Origin: Cheiracanthium punctorium
Taxonomy: Eukaryota; Arthropoda; Arachnida; Araneae; Cheiracanthiidae
Assembly: GCA_038373885.1 (NCBI GenBank)
Contig: JAWZYV010011911.1
Location: 62,001 to 126,000 of the forward strand
DNA: 64,000 bases
Reading direction: 5' to 3'
This document shows, one piece after another, positions 11,821 to 25,340 of this stretch. The notes under the pieces were generated by a model. The model made no database searches, had not been told where the DNA came from, and worked only from the letters and a program-made list of their open reading frames with translations. Within the stretch, counting starts at the first letter, position 1. The number at the start of each line of letters is the position of its first letter. A program made the translations under genes and the position numbers.

Positions 11821-12265
11821 AGCACTACTAAAAATGTTCCCCTTTTCCGCGGCAAGCTTGAGTTTCCCTATCTATCAAAAAATACACTCCTTCCTTGATT
11901 GATGTGCTCCAAGCCCTCGTAAAATCTAAAGGCAATGCTGCCATTTGAAAAATTTTTAAATAAAGGGTGGTAGCAGTGTGTTGTGATTGGTTGATCGGTC
12001 TCTGTTACCTATTGTTCTACTGTCTCTGTTACTAACTGACAGGGTAGACCCAGGTTTAAAAAACCTCATTTCTTTTACATGCTACATTCGTGGTAGCACC
12101 GAATTGAGGATCGCATCTATTTATCCGAAGAATTTGACTATCCGTGAGCGAGAACGATCCGTCGCTGATACTCTCTGATAATATCGTGGTAGGGCTCCAG
12201 GATCGCCTGTAGAGGAGATACAAGAGAGCTCTGAAACATAAATTTCGAACTGTAACTGAATCCAC
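11821..12265. other. GC-richer stretch, possibly LTR or leader
   Basis: From about 11985 the composition rises again, with CGTGGTAG occurring twice (12090 and 12186) and short pyrimidine-rich repeats. The texture resembles a retroelement leader or LTR, but no ends, primer site or second copy is seen. No function is assigned. Confidence 0.25.
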
Positions 12266-14043
12266 AATTTTACCAGAAGTTTCATAAAGACGACTTAAAT
12301 TACAAATTTGGTATCAATACTGCATTATATAAGGTTTCTGTATGGGCTAGAGTAAAATATAATTTAGAGAATTCTTGCGTGGGATTCTTTTTTCCTAACA
12401 CTATTTAAATTTATTTCTCTACTATTTCCTACGGTAAATTACTTTTCTTAAAATTCTCAAATTTTGGAAAAGAAAAAAAATTAGTTTATTCAAAAATAAA
12501 TTTTCCCCATTAATAGAAATAGCCCGGAGAACATTATTTAATTCTTGAAAAATATATTGTTTTGTATAGATGCATTTTCCCTTTCCTGCATTTGGAGATT
12601 TAAGGCTCTAAGTAGCTATAAAATTTAAAGTTGAAAACTAAGCTGATTATGAGAACCACTGAAAAAATGTAATTTACTGTACGATAAAAATATAAACTTA
12701 AAACAAAGGCTTTTATGTGTGAGTTATTCAACCTTAAAAAATATATTCAATATTTTTCGAATAAATAGAATAAAAACAAAATTTCCGAAGATTTTCAGTA
12801 AGCTACATCATAAAACGTGTTTGATCGATATTTTATCATCGGAATTTTTTAATGTTCATTTTCTCCTATTGTTTTTTTTTATATATTAACGCATGCTTGA
12901 TAAAAAACGAAGTTTGATGTATAAAATTTTTGAGCCACAGCATTTCTTGAATAGTTTTTTAATGTAAGAGAAAAATACAAAACTTAAGAGAACTGCAATA
13001 ATAATAGAAAATGTATCATTAAAAATGTTAAATAAGATAATGTTTAGCAAAATTTGGTCTAGAATATTTACCTCACAATTTAATATTTTTAGTAACTTTG
13101 AAAATGTTATTAAAAAGTTTGTGCATTAAAAGCACGTACAATTTTATTTTTAAGACTATGGAAGTTATTTGTTTTCTACTATGAATAAATACTTCAGTAA
13201 TAGTTTTGAATTTTGAAATTGCTTAAAGATGAAGAAAAGGTAAAATAAAATATTTTAGAAGATGTTTACTTTCAAGCTACACTGTCTGTTAAAAATGAAA
13301 GTACATTTTAAATTTGTGCTATGTTATCCTGAAATATTTATAATAAAATAAGGAAGTAATGATAATTTCTTTTAACAATTTATAAGTACTCAACTTAACA
13401 TGCACAATAAACGACCCTTTTAATTTTAAAAAGCTTGTATTCTAATGAACTGCATCTGTAATTTAAAAGACTGCATATTTTTTGTAGAAATCATTTAGTA
13501 AAACATTTTTTAAGTATAGGATAAATAGAAGTTTTAGAAATAAGTACATTGTATACATGTTAATAATTTGACTAATTAAGTAAATTGAATTCTGTTAGTA
13601 ATACTATAATGAAATGAAATACTATCGTTACTATTTATATTTTATTTTCAGCTCTTTTCTCTAGAATGCAGCAATTAGTTTTAATGTTTGTGAGTGAAAG
13701 AGATAGCAATTAGTTAAATGGCCATATCATCACAGGATGTTATGAATGCGCTACCTAATTATTTAAAACACCTTTGAATGAGTACGTCTATGCATTTGTC
13801 AGCGAGTCATTAAACATATGGTTACCTTTGTCAGCAACTTCAGTTGAAATAATGTGCACATTTAAAATTTCCATAATAAATGTGTCTTTTTGTTTTCTCT
13901 CTGTAAATATTTTGCTTTGGAAAAGCAATTTTAAAGTTTTCTAAAAATATTGTTTCGTACAGAAACTGCATGTAATTCATAGTAAGTTATAGACATGTAA
14001 AATGATAGACATAAATCTATAAATAATATTTTATATACCTATA
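12266..14043. other. AT-rich intergenic DNA
   Basis: Nothing supported. A stretch at 13652-13690 lies between TTTTCAG and GTGAGT, but at under 40 bp without reading-frame support it is not called an exon. Confidence 0.5.
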
Positions 14044-14493
14044 CAGGGTGTCCAGCCTTAATGTGACCCATTAGCTAATTCCCGAACCGTTCGGTTTAGA
14101 TATGCACTTCCAATTTGAAAAATGTTTTAAAAGAGGTAAAGAATGTTTTTACGTGCTTTTTAAACCAAAAACCCATTTAGAAAAAAATTACAAAAATTAA
14201 ATTTTTATACGGTACCCAGGTCCTATCACTTATATTTAGGAAAAGATGCAGTACACAAAAACAAAGTAAACACAAAAAGTTTCATTTTATTACGATAAAA
14301 ACTGTCCGAGTTATGGAACTTTGAAAATCATACATTTCATCCATTTTCTCGGCCATTTTCAAGACGGTCCCTTACTAGCTTCTTCTAAAAACATTCTTTA
14401 CCTCTTATAAAACATTTTTGAAATTGGAAGTGCATATCTAAACCGAACGGTTCGGGAATTAGCTATTGGGTCACATTAAGGTTGGACACCCTG
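14044..14493. mobile_element. TA-flanked MITE, near-perfect 105-bp inverted ends
   Basis: The element begins CAGGGTGTCCAGCCTTAATG and ends with CATTAAGGTTGGACACCCTG, with TA on both outer sides. About 105 bp at each end pair almost perfectly, including the block CCGAACCGTTCGG. The 450-bp length, TA duplication and CAGGG termini indicate a Tc1/mariner-mobilised non-autonomous element. The few arm differences suggest recent insertion compared with other palindromes here. Confidence 0.9.
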
Positions 14494-14495
14494 TA

Positions 14496-16477
14496 TATTG
14501 GGGAAAGTGTAATAAAATAAAATAGCGGACAAAACGATCCACATATGCTGTCTTCCCTACATTTAGCTCTACCTACCGAGTAACACATAAATTGGCTGTA
14601 CCAAGTGAAAAAGAAGCAATTCCTATATTCAAGTGATCACAATATTACGCGTCTAAATAGAACTTTCTTTAAATTAGTTTTATGATATTTGTTATAAGGC
14701 AAGCACTAACTTTCCTATTTATTTAGAAATACAGTATTTCATTCAAAGAATTATGACTTGGTTTACTGAATGGAGTATGTTTTTTGGTGGAATATACACT
14801 TGCTAAGTTTGTTATGCTTCTTGGTGTCATCTAGTAATCAGGCATAAAATAAGCAGCCATTTTGCCGGGTAAAAAGATTCATTGGCTGAAGAAAATCCAG
14901 TACCGGGTGCTGGCGATCATGGTAGATATCCGACCGCTCTGAAATTGAGTGACTATCCGAAAGCTTTCTCAGTTCTCATTTAGGATTATAAAATAAAGTT
15001 CTCTATAGAAAACCGTGTATGTGACATTTAAAGTTTATTAGCATGATAACCCAAAATAATTCCAAGTACTTCAGGACAGCTCTATGCAGCGCTCAATAAA
15101 GATAAAAAATAATAAATAAATATAATTATAATAAGGATAATAAAATATGATTTTAAAGTGTTTGCAATTGTTATATATTTCCTTTACCATTTTTTAATCA
15201 ACGTCATAAGAAGACGAATAATTGTCATAATAATAAAATTTGAAGGACTCTCTAGCACTATTAAAGAAGTCAAATAATTTAAACTGTTGTTTTACTTCAC
15301 AGGAGAGATACTTACAAAAATCACTTTTTAGGTAATTTTACGATATATTTGTAAAAGCAAAGTAAAGAAAAAAGGAAAAGAAAGAAAAAAATAGTGAAAT
15401 GTCCTTAAATTAAGTTCCAACTTATCTTTGTTGGAATTTCAACGGCACAACTGAACAATGGAATTGGACAGTTTTAACGATGAAATATATCGTTTCAAAC
15501 AATTCTAGGCTATTACTGAATGATTTATGTGGAAGAAATCTCTGCAGGATTGAATTGAGTCAGATGTTACGAAACACTTACATTTGTTTCCGTCGTTCCT
15601 TCCGAAATAAATTTCATTCTAATCAGTGCCAAAACATCATCCTAGAAAAATACTACAGATACAGATAAATCAAAATAAATTTCAGCAAAAGAGATAAATT
15701 AAGATAAATTTCAGCAAAAAAACGTCAAACATGTTTGATTTTGATAGTTTGTCATATTTTGAAATATTAAACTGCCAAATCAACAACAACCAACAACTTC
15801 CAAATCAAACACCCTTTTCTAATTGAATTCGTTATCCCTCATTTTACTATATGTACAAATTACAGGGAAACTATGATGAGACAGCTTTACATTTATATAT
15901 TACGTCCAAAATACATAGAAACTATAAATTGTATTACATATTATCCAAAAGAACTATGTTTATTTAATTTGCTTGAGAAATAAAGATTCCATATTCTTCG
16001 TCATCTGAAGATAAAATCAACGGGTGCAAGCACTAATTGGAAATTTTTAAAAATATATATTTTGCAAGTATCACTGGAAATCAAGAATTCTACCATGTAG
16101 CAAACGAAAAAAATAAGTTGTACCCCTCTCTCAAAATTAAACATTTATTTCTTGATTAAATAGCTACTTTTGAAGGAACAACCCGATAAATGAAAATAAA
16201 ATTAAATAAAAAATTACGCACTTCTAAATGTACACTCTTTCATTTTTTACATTCTTAACACACAGCTTGATAGTGTAACTCATCTTTCCGTCTAAATGAT
16301 CAGCTTGATTACTAACGACTTACCTGGTGATTTCAAAATGTTCGATATTTTAAGTTAGAGCATTGCCAAATATTACTTATGTGCGAATACTAATAGTTGA
16401 ATACATCATGGATACTCGATTCGAGATTCAGAATAGATTATTTTTTAATTCTTAAACGAAAATTAAAAGTATAATAT
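14496..16477. other. AT-rich intergenic DNA
   Basis: No feature supported. The open frame at 15480-15668 has no recognisable motif. Confidence 0.5.
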
Positions 16478-16481
16478 TTAA

Positions 16482-17043
16482 CCCTCTCGTTACCCTGAAC
16501 CTCATACGAGGCTCCTACTTCAAATAGCAATATTTAGAGAGAAAACAATTGAATTCAGTATTTTTTTTCCTTTCAGTGATATCAATATCATTAATTCATG
16601 TAGAAAGTGTATGAGGCTCTTAACTAGATGCATAAATCGTGCCCATATTGCAGTACTAGTCAATTTAGATCATTTTTTACAGGTTTCGCTTCATTGTTTC
16701 GGTAGAAAAATTAAGAAAATATTTACGCTTCCTTTTTACCGTTTTTTTCTTTTTAAGCTAAGTATAGTTTTTTTCTTTTTAAGCTAAGTATAGTTTTTTT
16801 CTTTTTAAGCTAAGTATAGTTTTTTTCTTATTCCTCAAACTTTACCTAATATGTGCATCCTTTTAAATTAATTTTAGCATAAGAAAATGCTTCGAAAATG
16901 CAGAAATTAATATTATAAAAATCTAATATTAATCGACATTAGAAAAAAAATATTTTTGCATGATTTATAATAGTATTTCAGATGCATTAAATGCTAGACA
17001 GATTTTTTTTTCTCTGATTTTTCATAATTCGGTGACGAGAGGG
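16482..17043. mobile_element. piggyBac-like MITE with TTAA duplication
   Basis: A TTAA at 16478-16481 precedes CCCTCTCGTTACC, and GGTGACGAGAGGG is followed by TTAA at 17044-17047. A TTAA target duplication and CCC-starting short inverted repeats are the hallmarks of piggyBac transposition. The 562-bp interior has no transposase frame, so it must be moved in trans. It contains a tandem 26-bp repeat (separate entry). Confidence 0.8.
16740..16829. repeat. 26-bp tandem repeat, about 3.4 copies
   Basis: The unit, a T-rich run followed by CTTTTTAAGCTAAGTATAG, is repeated with essentially no divergence, so it expanded recently. It lies inside the TTAA-flanked element. Confidence 0.9.
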
Positions 17044-17199
17044 TTAATAAAATATCCATGATCATTAATGCCAATGCCAAAAATGCATATATATTTAAAA
17101 AATTATTTTGTAATGAAAAATAATAATGCTTTTCGTGATACTCGACCGGTGTGTATTACGATGATATTGTCGCTGTTTTAATACAATAATTTATACTTA

Positions 17200-17670
17200 C
17201 CATGCAATTTGTACAAAAAATTTCTGCTTCAGAAACATAATATGTGTGCTTCGGAACGAGTACACCTTGTGCGATCGAATATGGATAAAGGCAGCTGGCT
17301 CTTACTGCACGACAATGCGAGGTGTCACTGTGCTCTCAATATGAAGCGCTTTTTGACAAAACACGACATCGTAGAGGTAAATCATCCTCTGTATCCTCCT
17401 GATTTTGTCATCTCCTTACTTTTACTTGTTCTCAAAACTTAAGACTGATCTGAAAGGGCGTCGATTTCAAGACGTAGAGGACACAAAGAAAAACGTAACC
17501 TCTCAACTTCGGAGCATATTTTCAGAGGACTATGAAGCGTGTTTGCAGAATTTGTACCGCCGTGTAAAAAAGTGTGTGAGTGCCGGTGGTGATTATTTTG
17601 TGGACTATTAAACGTATGTTTGTTTTTTATTAATAATTTCGTTGTATTATACCTAGTTCTGGAATTTAAT
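17200..17670 (+). pseudogene. mariner transposase relic, C-terminal part
   Basis: About 17260-17405 encodes WLLLHDNARCH (second catalytic Asp block of a mariner DDD transposase) and, further on, HPLYPPD (third Asp). After a +1 change of frame near 17405 the reading continues as YLFSKLKTDLKGRRFQDVED and ends VSAGGDYFVDY at 17611. The N-terminal DNA-binding half and the first Asp are missing, and the frame is broken, so it is inactive. The 3' noncoding part probably reaches about 17665. mariner elements cut and paste at TA, and relatives may have moved the TA-flanked MITEs nearby. Confidence 0.85.
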
Positions 17671-19629
17671 AGACACACATTGTACTTGACATTTAAAAAA
17701 TAAAATATATAAAAAAACAATCATTTTAATTAGGAAAAGCTCAATTTTTTCATTTTTCGGAATTTTTTCTTGTATGTAAATATATTTTTCTATTTTAGCT
17801 TTATAATTATACTTTATTTATTTAAACAAATACTATAACGAAGTTTTGAAACTTAAGGTGCTATCTGAAGCATTCCACTTATATATTACGCGGAAGCCAA
17901 AATTTGCTAATTTTTGATATAAGCATAAGATAAAATTGGGGATCTGCTTTCTCTATATCTCAAGAATTTTTTCCGTTCATGAAATAAATGTCGAATGAAT
18001 AAATTTGTTTATGAATTTGTTTACAGTAAAATAATCTATAATTTAAGATTTGAAATATAAAATCGGATTTTTGGCCGAATTTTAAGTGAACCTTTACCGT
18101 AAAGCTGCATTAGAAGATTCCCCATTCTGATAGTAGAGCTTTGTTAAGAGTTCCTTTTCTGGTAACGTCAACATGCTACCACTGTTGGTGCATCTGATTC
18201 CCTCGCTCACTATAGCTTATTTTATACACGGTTCTCAAGCGGCGTGACTGGCGTTTTGCTCTCGAGCGGCCATTTTTGAACATCTGTTTGGAACCACTTT
18301 TGGTTGCAATAAAATATTATGTCATTTCAAGCCAGTGTGCCAATTTTACTTGTTTATTTGCATTATGCCGTGCGTTATTGGCTACTGAAATGATAATGAG
18401 CTTTTTATTCACCTATATATGTCATTTCAATTGCATTAACATGCATTAAAATATTTTATGTAAATTTAGCAATTTCAGTAGTATATAATGAAACACTTTG
18501 TTTCTAATCTAATTTTATTATCATATACATATTTTTTAATTTTCAGTTAGTGAAATGCTTTTCGATAATATTTAGTAATATTTAACAATACATCATCTCA
18601 ACTATTTTATGTACATAAATATAGATATATTTGTTAAGACGTGCTCTGCGTGACACTTCTTTGTAACAGAGGATGTACAAGAAAACTGCACAAATAAAAC
18701 ATATGACGATCTAATAATTTTGGATTAAGGAATGAATTATTGGAGACAAATAAGTATAAATGCATCAAACTCTCAGACTTGTAAATATAAGGATATCTCT
18801 TGTTCGTAGATAAAATATAGTTGTTGAAATTCCTCGAATAAAGAAATAATTTTATGAGTAGAATTTTCGAGTATTATTAAATTCACCAAATTGCATTGAT
18901 TTTGTTGTTTTTGCAGTTGTTAACATCAAACTCTCAATTTTAGTAAACACCGTAATCTATTTTCTTTTTTATCGAAATTTCTATGTTTATTTTACTTATC
19001 AAAATCAATGATCCAAAATGCTTGTAGTGGCTAGAATGGAAAACTCAAGAAAACTAAATTTTAATATCTTTATAGTAATTAATAGTTTGTGTCTATTTTT
19101 TTCTATCTTACATATGTATAATTTAAATGTGTGTGTGCGTGTAATAAACACAAATTTTATCAAAAATGTTAAGTCACTAATTGCTTTAGTTCCTAAATCT
19201 GAAAAAAAAATAAATGAAAAAAATTAAAATATATTTTGAGAGAATAGATATGTCCACTTTGTCAAAAACTAAGTTATACTTCATAACACAAGGCATCACA
19301 ACACTAAAATACGTAAAATAGCTAATGTTGAAAAGTTCGACTCTTGCAAAATCAGAATTAAGAAAGGTAATGCATTCTAACCATAAACTCTTTTGGTAAA
19401 TCAAAACTGCATGTTCGATGAAATTGGAATTTAAATTCTAAGTAATTTGACAACTTCCCCATAAAATTCAGTAACTGTTTTGATTAAAGTTCAAAATTTT
19501 AATGAAAAATTTTGATCGTGCTTTCGTCTGCCTCTTTCGATGGAATAGAATTTTAAGAAATGCTGCGTAGTAGCACCTTTATATATTGCAGTAATACTGA
19601 TATGGCGGGTGATTCCAAACTAGATTGAC
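17671..19629. other. Mostly AT-rich DNA, no gene recognised
   Basis: 18160-18300 is slightly GC-richer, but no protein or repeat family was identified. The open frames 19018-19227 and 19186-19404 (minus) overlap and have no motif. Confidence 0.5.
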
Positions 19630-19924
19630 AAATTTCAGTTTTTCAAAAACCAATGTATCTTTCAAAGATTGCAATTGATAAAAATTGTTGATTCAGAAAT
19701 TCTTTTTCATTACATTGATGAAATTCTCGGAGAAGAGTTCATTGCTTATAAAACTTGGTCAGACGATTAGACGAGCACTTCAAAACAATTCTTCCAAAGG
19801 GATTATTGACAGATACATGAAGACGAGGTCTACGACCACCACATTGCTATATGATTCAGAACCCGCCTTGTAGTAACCTACCCCTCCTACAAATTTGCTA
19901 ATTTAATTTGGGATCATCCTGTAT
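19630..19924. mobile_element. Foldback family A copy (right part)
   Basis: It shares with 1500-1715 and 36870-37100 the order 'AAAGGGATTATTGACAG ... ACATGAAGACGA ... ACATTGCTATATGATTCAGA', then CCTCCTACAAATTTGCTAAT, and ends CATCCTGTATA. It ends where the next palindromic element begins. Confidence 0.5.
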
Positions 19925-19927
19925 ATA

Positions 19928-20702
19928 CAGTGTGTCCGCTAAAATCCATTGTCTCCCCAATAATTTCTGTGCGGAAGGAACTATAGTCATAAAAGGATGG
20001 TCTAGGTATAATAAATTTGCCATGCGCTACGCAAAAAAAACCACTTACAGTGACACCTGGAGGCAAAATTTGGAGTTAGCTTTCTTATCTCAAAAACGGT
20101 AAGGGAAAAAGTCAATCACAAACTTATTCAGCACCACCGATTTATTAAGAAAAAAAAACATCTTAAATATATTAATGTTAAGAATTGAAGGCGTAAAAAC
20201 GCATTACTGATACTTTTGCCAACTTGTCACTAAACGTTATTGTACAACTTCCAGCGAGATTTGCTGACCAGCACAGCAGATGTGTAGTGTTACTGCCGGA
20301 AAAAAAATTAACATAAAGGATAAATGAGCTTAATGCCAAGTTAGTGCAGTTTTGGCAAATTCAGCCAAACAAATGAAAAAAAAAAAAAATAATAATAATA
20401 ATGTTTTGTGCCTTCTATCGGGGCATTATTGTAAGAATTTATGAGCATCATGTGCAAATTAAGGTGTTTTTCTTATCTAAATCAATAATGCTGAAGAACT
20501 TTGTAACTGACTTGCTTACGTATCTCGGATCATTTTGGACATAAGAAAGCTATCTCAGAACTTAGCCACAAGGTGGCGCTGAAAGTGATTTCCCCGCATA
20601 GCATATGGGATCTTTACTATGCCTAGACCCTACTTTTATGATTATAGCTATTTTTTCGTTCAGAATTTATTTGGGTGAAGACGGGCTTTAGCGGGCAAAC
20701 TG
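19928..20702. mobile_element. Large palindromic MITE (775 bp)
   Basis: It begins CAGTGTGTCCGCTAAAATCC and ends GGGCTTTAGCGGGCAAACTG, with TA outside both ends. Inverted homology extends about 180 bp inward, including AGTCATAAAAGGATGGTCTA on the left and its diverged complement on the right. There is no transposase frame. The arms are diverged more than in the 14-kb MITE, so it is older. Confidence 0.8.
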
Positions 20703-20704
20703 TA

Positions 20705-21428
20705 CATAGGGGGGTCCGAAAAAGGTAGAAACGGGCTTTATTTCTTACTCTGTTAGCGATAAATGGACAGCGTAAATTAAAAATAAATGTTCAAATTAAG
20801 GTCGCAAATAAGACTGTATTTAAAAAAAAAATTCTCTCATTCATTTACAAAAAGTTGCACTTTTTAAATTTGTATACGACCCCGTAGAAAAACATTGCCA
20901 ATTAGTAAAATGTGTCCCATATGCTGATGAGATGATGTACCAAATTTGAGCCTTTCATCATACAAGGTCGCAGAGATATCTGTAAAGAAAGATGATCGGG
21001 AACTATACATGATTTTGAATGTAAACATTTATTGCTAGAGTGGAAAAAAATATTTTCTTTCGTAATTTCTGTAAGACCCCTGAAATGCGATCATTCGACG
21101 TGGTTTTTCGAGAGCCATGGAAAAGTGGTTTAAGTCAGCGTTATATTTATCTTCATATCAGTGAAAAATTTTAAGGTATAATTCTCAGATTTTCTATGTC
21201 AACTTATGAGTGTATAGGCGCACATTTTACTAATCGAGAATTTTTTTTGTACAGGGGTCGTATACAAATGTAAAAAGTGAACTTTTTGAAAATTAAAGAG
21301 AGGAATTATTCCTCGACTGAAACTTATCTTACACCTTATTTTGAACATTTTTTTTTTTAATTTAGACTCGACACTTATCTCTAATAGATAACTAATTAAA
21401 GCCCATAACACCTCTTTGGGACATCCTG
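20705..21428. mobile_element. Large palindromic MITE, second family
   Basis: It is flanked by TA at 20703-20704 and 21429-21430. The left end CATAGGGGGGTCC pairs with the right end GGACATCCTG, and inverted homology continues almost to the centre, for example TTTAAATTTGTATACGACCC on the left with its complement near 21240-21280. A second, diverged copy lies at 59235-60013 and a fragment at 42487-42660. It abuts the preceding MITE and shares its TA. Confidence 0.8.
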
Positions 21429-21450
21429 TATGTACATACATATATATAAG

Positions 21451-22268
21451 GGAAGGTGGCTCGAAATGATCCTCATACGAGGAAAACTTGCATAAAGTAC
21501 CATAAATGGTGTAAAACTTTGGCCCTTTACCGCACTATCTTGCATTATATTTCACATCATAAAAATATCTTTAAAATAGTTTGAACCAACACTAAATTAT
21601 GTAAATAGTTTTTTGTTGTCAAAATGAAAGATGTAAAAACAATTACGACTGTACACGATGAAATCAAATAAGTTTTACAGTCACATAGTATGTATAATTT
21701 ATTTTATGAAAATTTTAACATTAAAAAGTGCAACGGAGAATAAAATGGAATGTTTCAAAATTTATGGCTTACAATATATGCAGATATAGATCATATAATG
21801 TAATGGAGAGTCACGCATTTTGCGAACATCTGAAGGGCTGCCATGATGACTAGAACCCGTCAGTGGAGTTTTTTCAGTCAAAAAATCATTTTACCCGGCA
21901 GTATGGCTGACCACTTTAGGTCATATTCCTGAAATACGCTGAAAACCTAACATTCTAGACAAGTGTAATTCGCATCTAAAAAAAACACTCCATTCAGAGT
22001 ACACCAAATCATATTTCTGTGCATTAAAGACTTTGTTTCTAAATAAATAGGAAATTTAGAGCTTACCATATAAAAGATATGATAAAACCCAGATTTTTGA
22101 AAAATTTTACACAGCAACGTAATGCATTGATCGCTTAAACATCGCCATTGCCTCTTCTTGACTTGGCACAACTGGTTTATGTGTTACCTAGTAGATATCA
22201 TTGTGTGGAGGAAGAAAACATACATAAATGGATCACTTTGCCCGCTAGGATCATTTTGGGCCACCTTC
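21451..22268. mobile_element. MITE with GAAGGTGGC termini (~820 bp)
   Basis: The left end GAAGGTGGCTCGAAATGATC pairs with the right end GATCATTTTGGGCCACCTTC; inverted ends are about 25-30 bp. TA-rich DNA flanks both sides. The interior is AT-rich and non-coding; a frame on the minus strand (21947-22171) has no motif. Confidence 0.7.
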
Positions 22269-22269
22269 T

Positions 22270-23890
22270 ACAATATATAATACAAAGAATTTTACAGATT
22301 GTTTATAGGCTGTAACATAAACTGGAAATGAAAGATACTATGAGCGATTTTAAGGCATTACAAACATGTTATATTATAATCAAAAGTAAACGAAAATAAA
22401 TGAAATACAGAATATATCACATTAAGTTGAATATTAAACTACAATCATACATTTTGAAAACATACAATAAACGTCACCATCATTTTTGAATAAGGATAAT
22501 AATTTCATTTTTTGAAATTCAACCAACCTTTTAAGTTTTTCATCCATGCTATATTACACTTTTTCTTGTCGTATAGTTTGTAGTACCGTGTTTATATCTC
22601 TAATCAAAAGCACAATTCGTAAGAAAATTAAAAGATAAATTTAGCATTAAGCTTTCCTACAGTTGTAAACTTTTTTTACTGAAATTAATTTTTTTCTCGC
22701 TCAGTATATATGTGAAGACACATAAACTATTGTGCACGAAAGGCAAATTTCATTTTTCCCTAGACGTTTAATTATGTCAGATTATCTAGTTCCAAACCTG
22801 CGCTTTTCGACTTTATTTTCCCCCACAAATCTTTACTCTGAAATATTGGCCTTAATTAGGTAACATTATGAAATTTTATCGATAATCTGCATGACAGGCG
22901 TTTCAGTAACCTTCATAAATGAGAATTATGCAAATAGATGTGGTCGTGATTTTTCCAGCTCATGCTATTATTATCGGTATTCTTCAGTAATTAAGTTATG
23001 TGGATAGAAAAGTGGTTGGCAAGGATAGATATTAAGGATTCTAAGAATTCATCTGATGTCATCCATGATATATTTGTTGTTAAATATATATAAATAGTGA
23101 GAAGTAAAAAGAAAACTTTTTTTTCAGCTGTCAGAAAATAGGAAATGCATTAGTTTAGAAAAAAATGTTATAGTTTCATATATATATGATGCCATTTGTT
23201 TATTCTTCCTACATTCAGTAAATTTTTTTGACACGTTGTAGAAATTGCCAAAGATACGAAAAGACATTTAAGCATTTCATTTTTATATGCATGTAAGCTT
23301 ATTTTGCTAACACTAAACAGAAAATAAATATTATTCCTTCGTTATATTAAATAGCAATTTCCAAATCGCCGGATTAATCTTTAAAATATTTTAGTGGTTA
23401 TTAAAATACTAAGAAATGTGTTCTGAAGTATTAATAATTGTCTATTTATATTTTTCTTTAGTTGAGGAAGGTTTTACTTTAGAAAATCAAATTATTCATA
23501 GATGTTCCAGTTTAAGGTCCAGTGTCCGGTTTTTCTAAAGTTATGGTTAATTCTCTTTCCAATTTACAATGTACATGAAAGTATAGTAACTCTTCAAATC
23601 CACACTGTAAAACTATTTTCAGTAATGGGAAGTGCGCTTTACATGTATTGTTGTTTCATTATTTTTCCCGGTTTTTGTAAATTAATAATTTAAGAATTCC
23701 TTCGGGTTTAATTTTAACACATATAATGTTCAGCTTCCTTATACCGTTAGCCCCGTTTAAATAAGAAAATTTTATGCATCCCCTTAAACACTTGTATTAA
23801 CTGATAAATTTATGAATTGAAATTCTAAAAAAAGGAAAAATTTACGATTTAAAATTTAGATTAATTTCAGCTTTTGTACATTCCACTCTC
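22270..23890. other. AT-rich intergenic DNA
   Basis: Nothing supported on either strand. Confidence 0.5.
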
Positions 23891-23899
23891 CATCCACAG

Positions 23900-25340
23900 A
23901 TAGTTACTTAAAACTGTAATATCCCGACTTCAGAAAAAATAAAATATTTAGGTGTAACAATTGACAAAAAAGTTTTTTGGAATTCTCATATTGAGGATTG
24001 TCTATCTGTCTATTATCAAAACGAGTGTCTCTTCTAAAGATTTTGATGTGATACAAATGGGGTTACTCCAAATCTACCTTATATCAAACATGTAATGCTT
24101 ACATATTCCGCGTTACAACTTACTGCTGTGGATCACTTGCTGCTGCTTCTAAGAAAATAATTGATTCCCTCAAAAAATTTCAAAATCAAGCCTTCCGTCT
24201 CATTACTGAAGAAGTGATATTCACCTTTATTGATAATTTATATTTATGCTCAAATAAAAGGCGCTTAAATCTAGTTATTAAAGAACGCGCTCTGCTGTTA
24301 TGGAAAACATTATTAGAACTCCTGGTCTGACCATAATGGATCACATCTCTTCTGAGACTGATAGCAATCTAAAGACTCATTGAGACTTTGCTTAGGGGTT
24401 CACCGATCTGATTTCTCAACTTGACATCGATTTTGGAATACAGAGTTTTTTGTTATCCCTCTGCTGCATCAAAGCCAAAACATTTTCTACATCTCTGTGT
24501 AAAAATGTGTTAAAAGCAGAGGACTGTGATGAAATCCTATGATCTGTGATGTATGAAACTTTAATAATCATCACTTTGTTTCGAACTGTCTCAGTCTTTA
24601 CCGATGGTTCTAGGATGGAAGATTGTGACAACGCTGGCATCTGTGTTTTTTACGAGCTCTTTTCATTTTACTCTCTTGTTGGTGTTCACGCGTGTGCTTT
24701 CGACTGAGAAATCTTTGCTATCCGGTTGTCTCTTCTTCAACCACGAGGCCGACTGGAGTTTTTTTTTTTTTAAAGTGATGATTCTCTGGGGCAAGATCAG
24801 CTCTTCAAGCCATAGGTCCTGCTGGTCTATCCCATATCAAAGATATTGACGACTGTAACAGATTTTTGTCATGCTTATCTGATTGTAATAAAACAATTGT
24901 AATGGGTTCTCCGCCTTTGCGGAATCGAAGGGAACGAGATCGTTGGTTTTCTGACAAAAAGGGAGGCTCTTTTACTCTTAAATAGCCACAAACAGGCATA
25001 AAAATTTATTTACACCGTAATTAAAAAATGCACTTATAAGTTCCTTCTCTCGGGATGTAGACGCTAGAAGCAGTCAAAAGCGTTGATTCAATCAGATTTA
25101 AGATAGTCCTGACTGGGGTCGTAGTAAATCAGTGGCACTGTTACGGATATTTTCTGACCCCGATTGTCCTCGAAAACGATTTCATAGAATTTATTGGCAC
25201 GGGATCCTCCTTGGTTTCTTTCGCGACACTGGAGAGTATTTTGACATATCTCACCTTGCCTCCTGTCCTGCCTTTATGGGTGTGATATTGGATTGCCAGA
25301 TATAAGTTGACGGATTAACGGATGTCTTTCCATTGTTATG
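23900..25340 (+). pseudogene. Jockey-like non-LTR retrotransposon relic
   Basis: The order of fragments matches the 3' half of a non-LTR ORF2. KYLGVTID (about 23942-23965) is the conserved block after the RT thumb. It is followed by a decayed thumb/connection region to 24230. FTDGS (about 24598-24612) is the first catalytic Asp block of an RNase H domain, and HIKDIDDCNRFLSCLSDC (24833-24886) lies in the downstream RNase H region. A final stretch around 25180-25250 matches the C-terminal tail. Many frame changes and stops are present. The endonuclease and RT core are absent, as expected for 5'-truncated insertion. An RNase H domain after the RT points to the Jockey/LOA/I side of the non-LTR tree. 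Confidence 0.7.

Noticed and set aside
13652..13690. Micro-exon between TTTTCAG and GTGAGT
   Set aside because: It is too short, with no frame support or partner exon.
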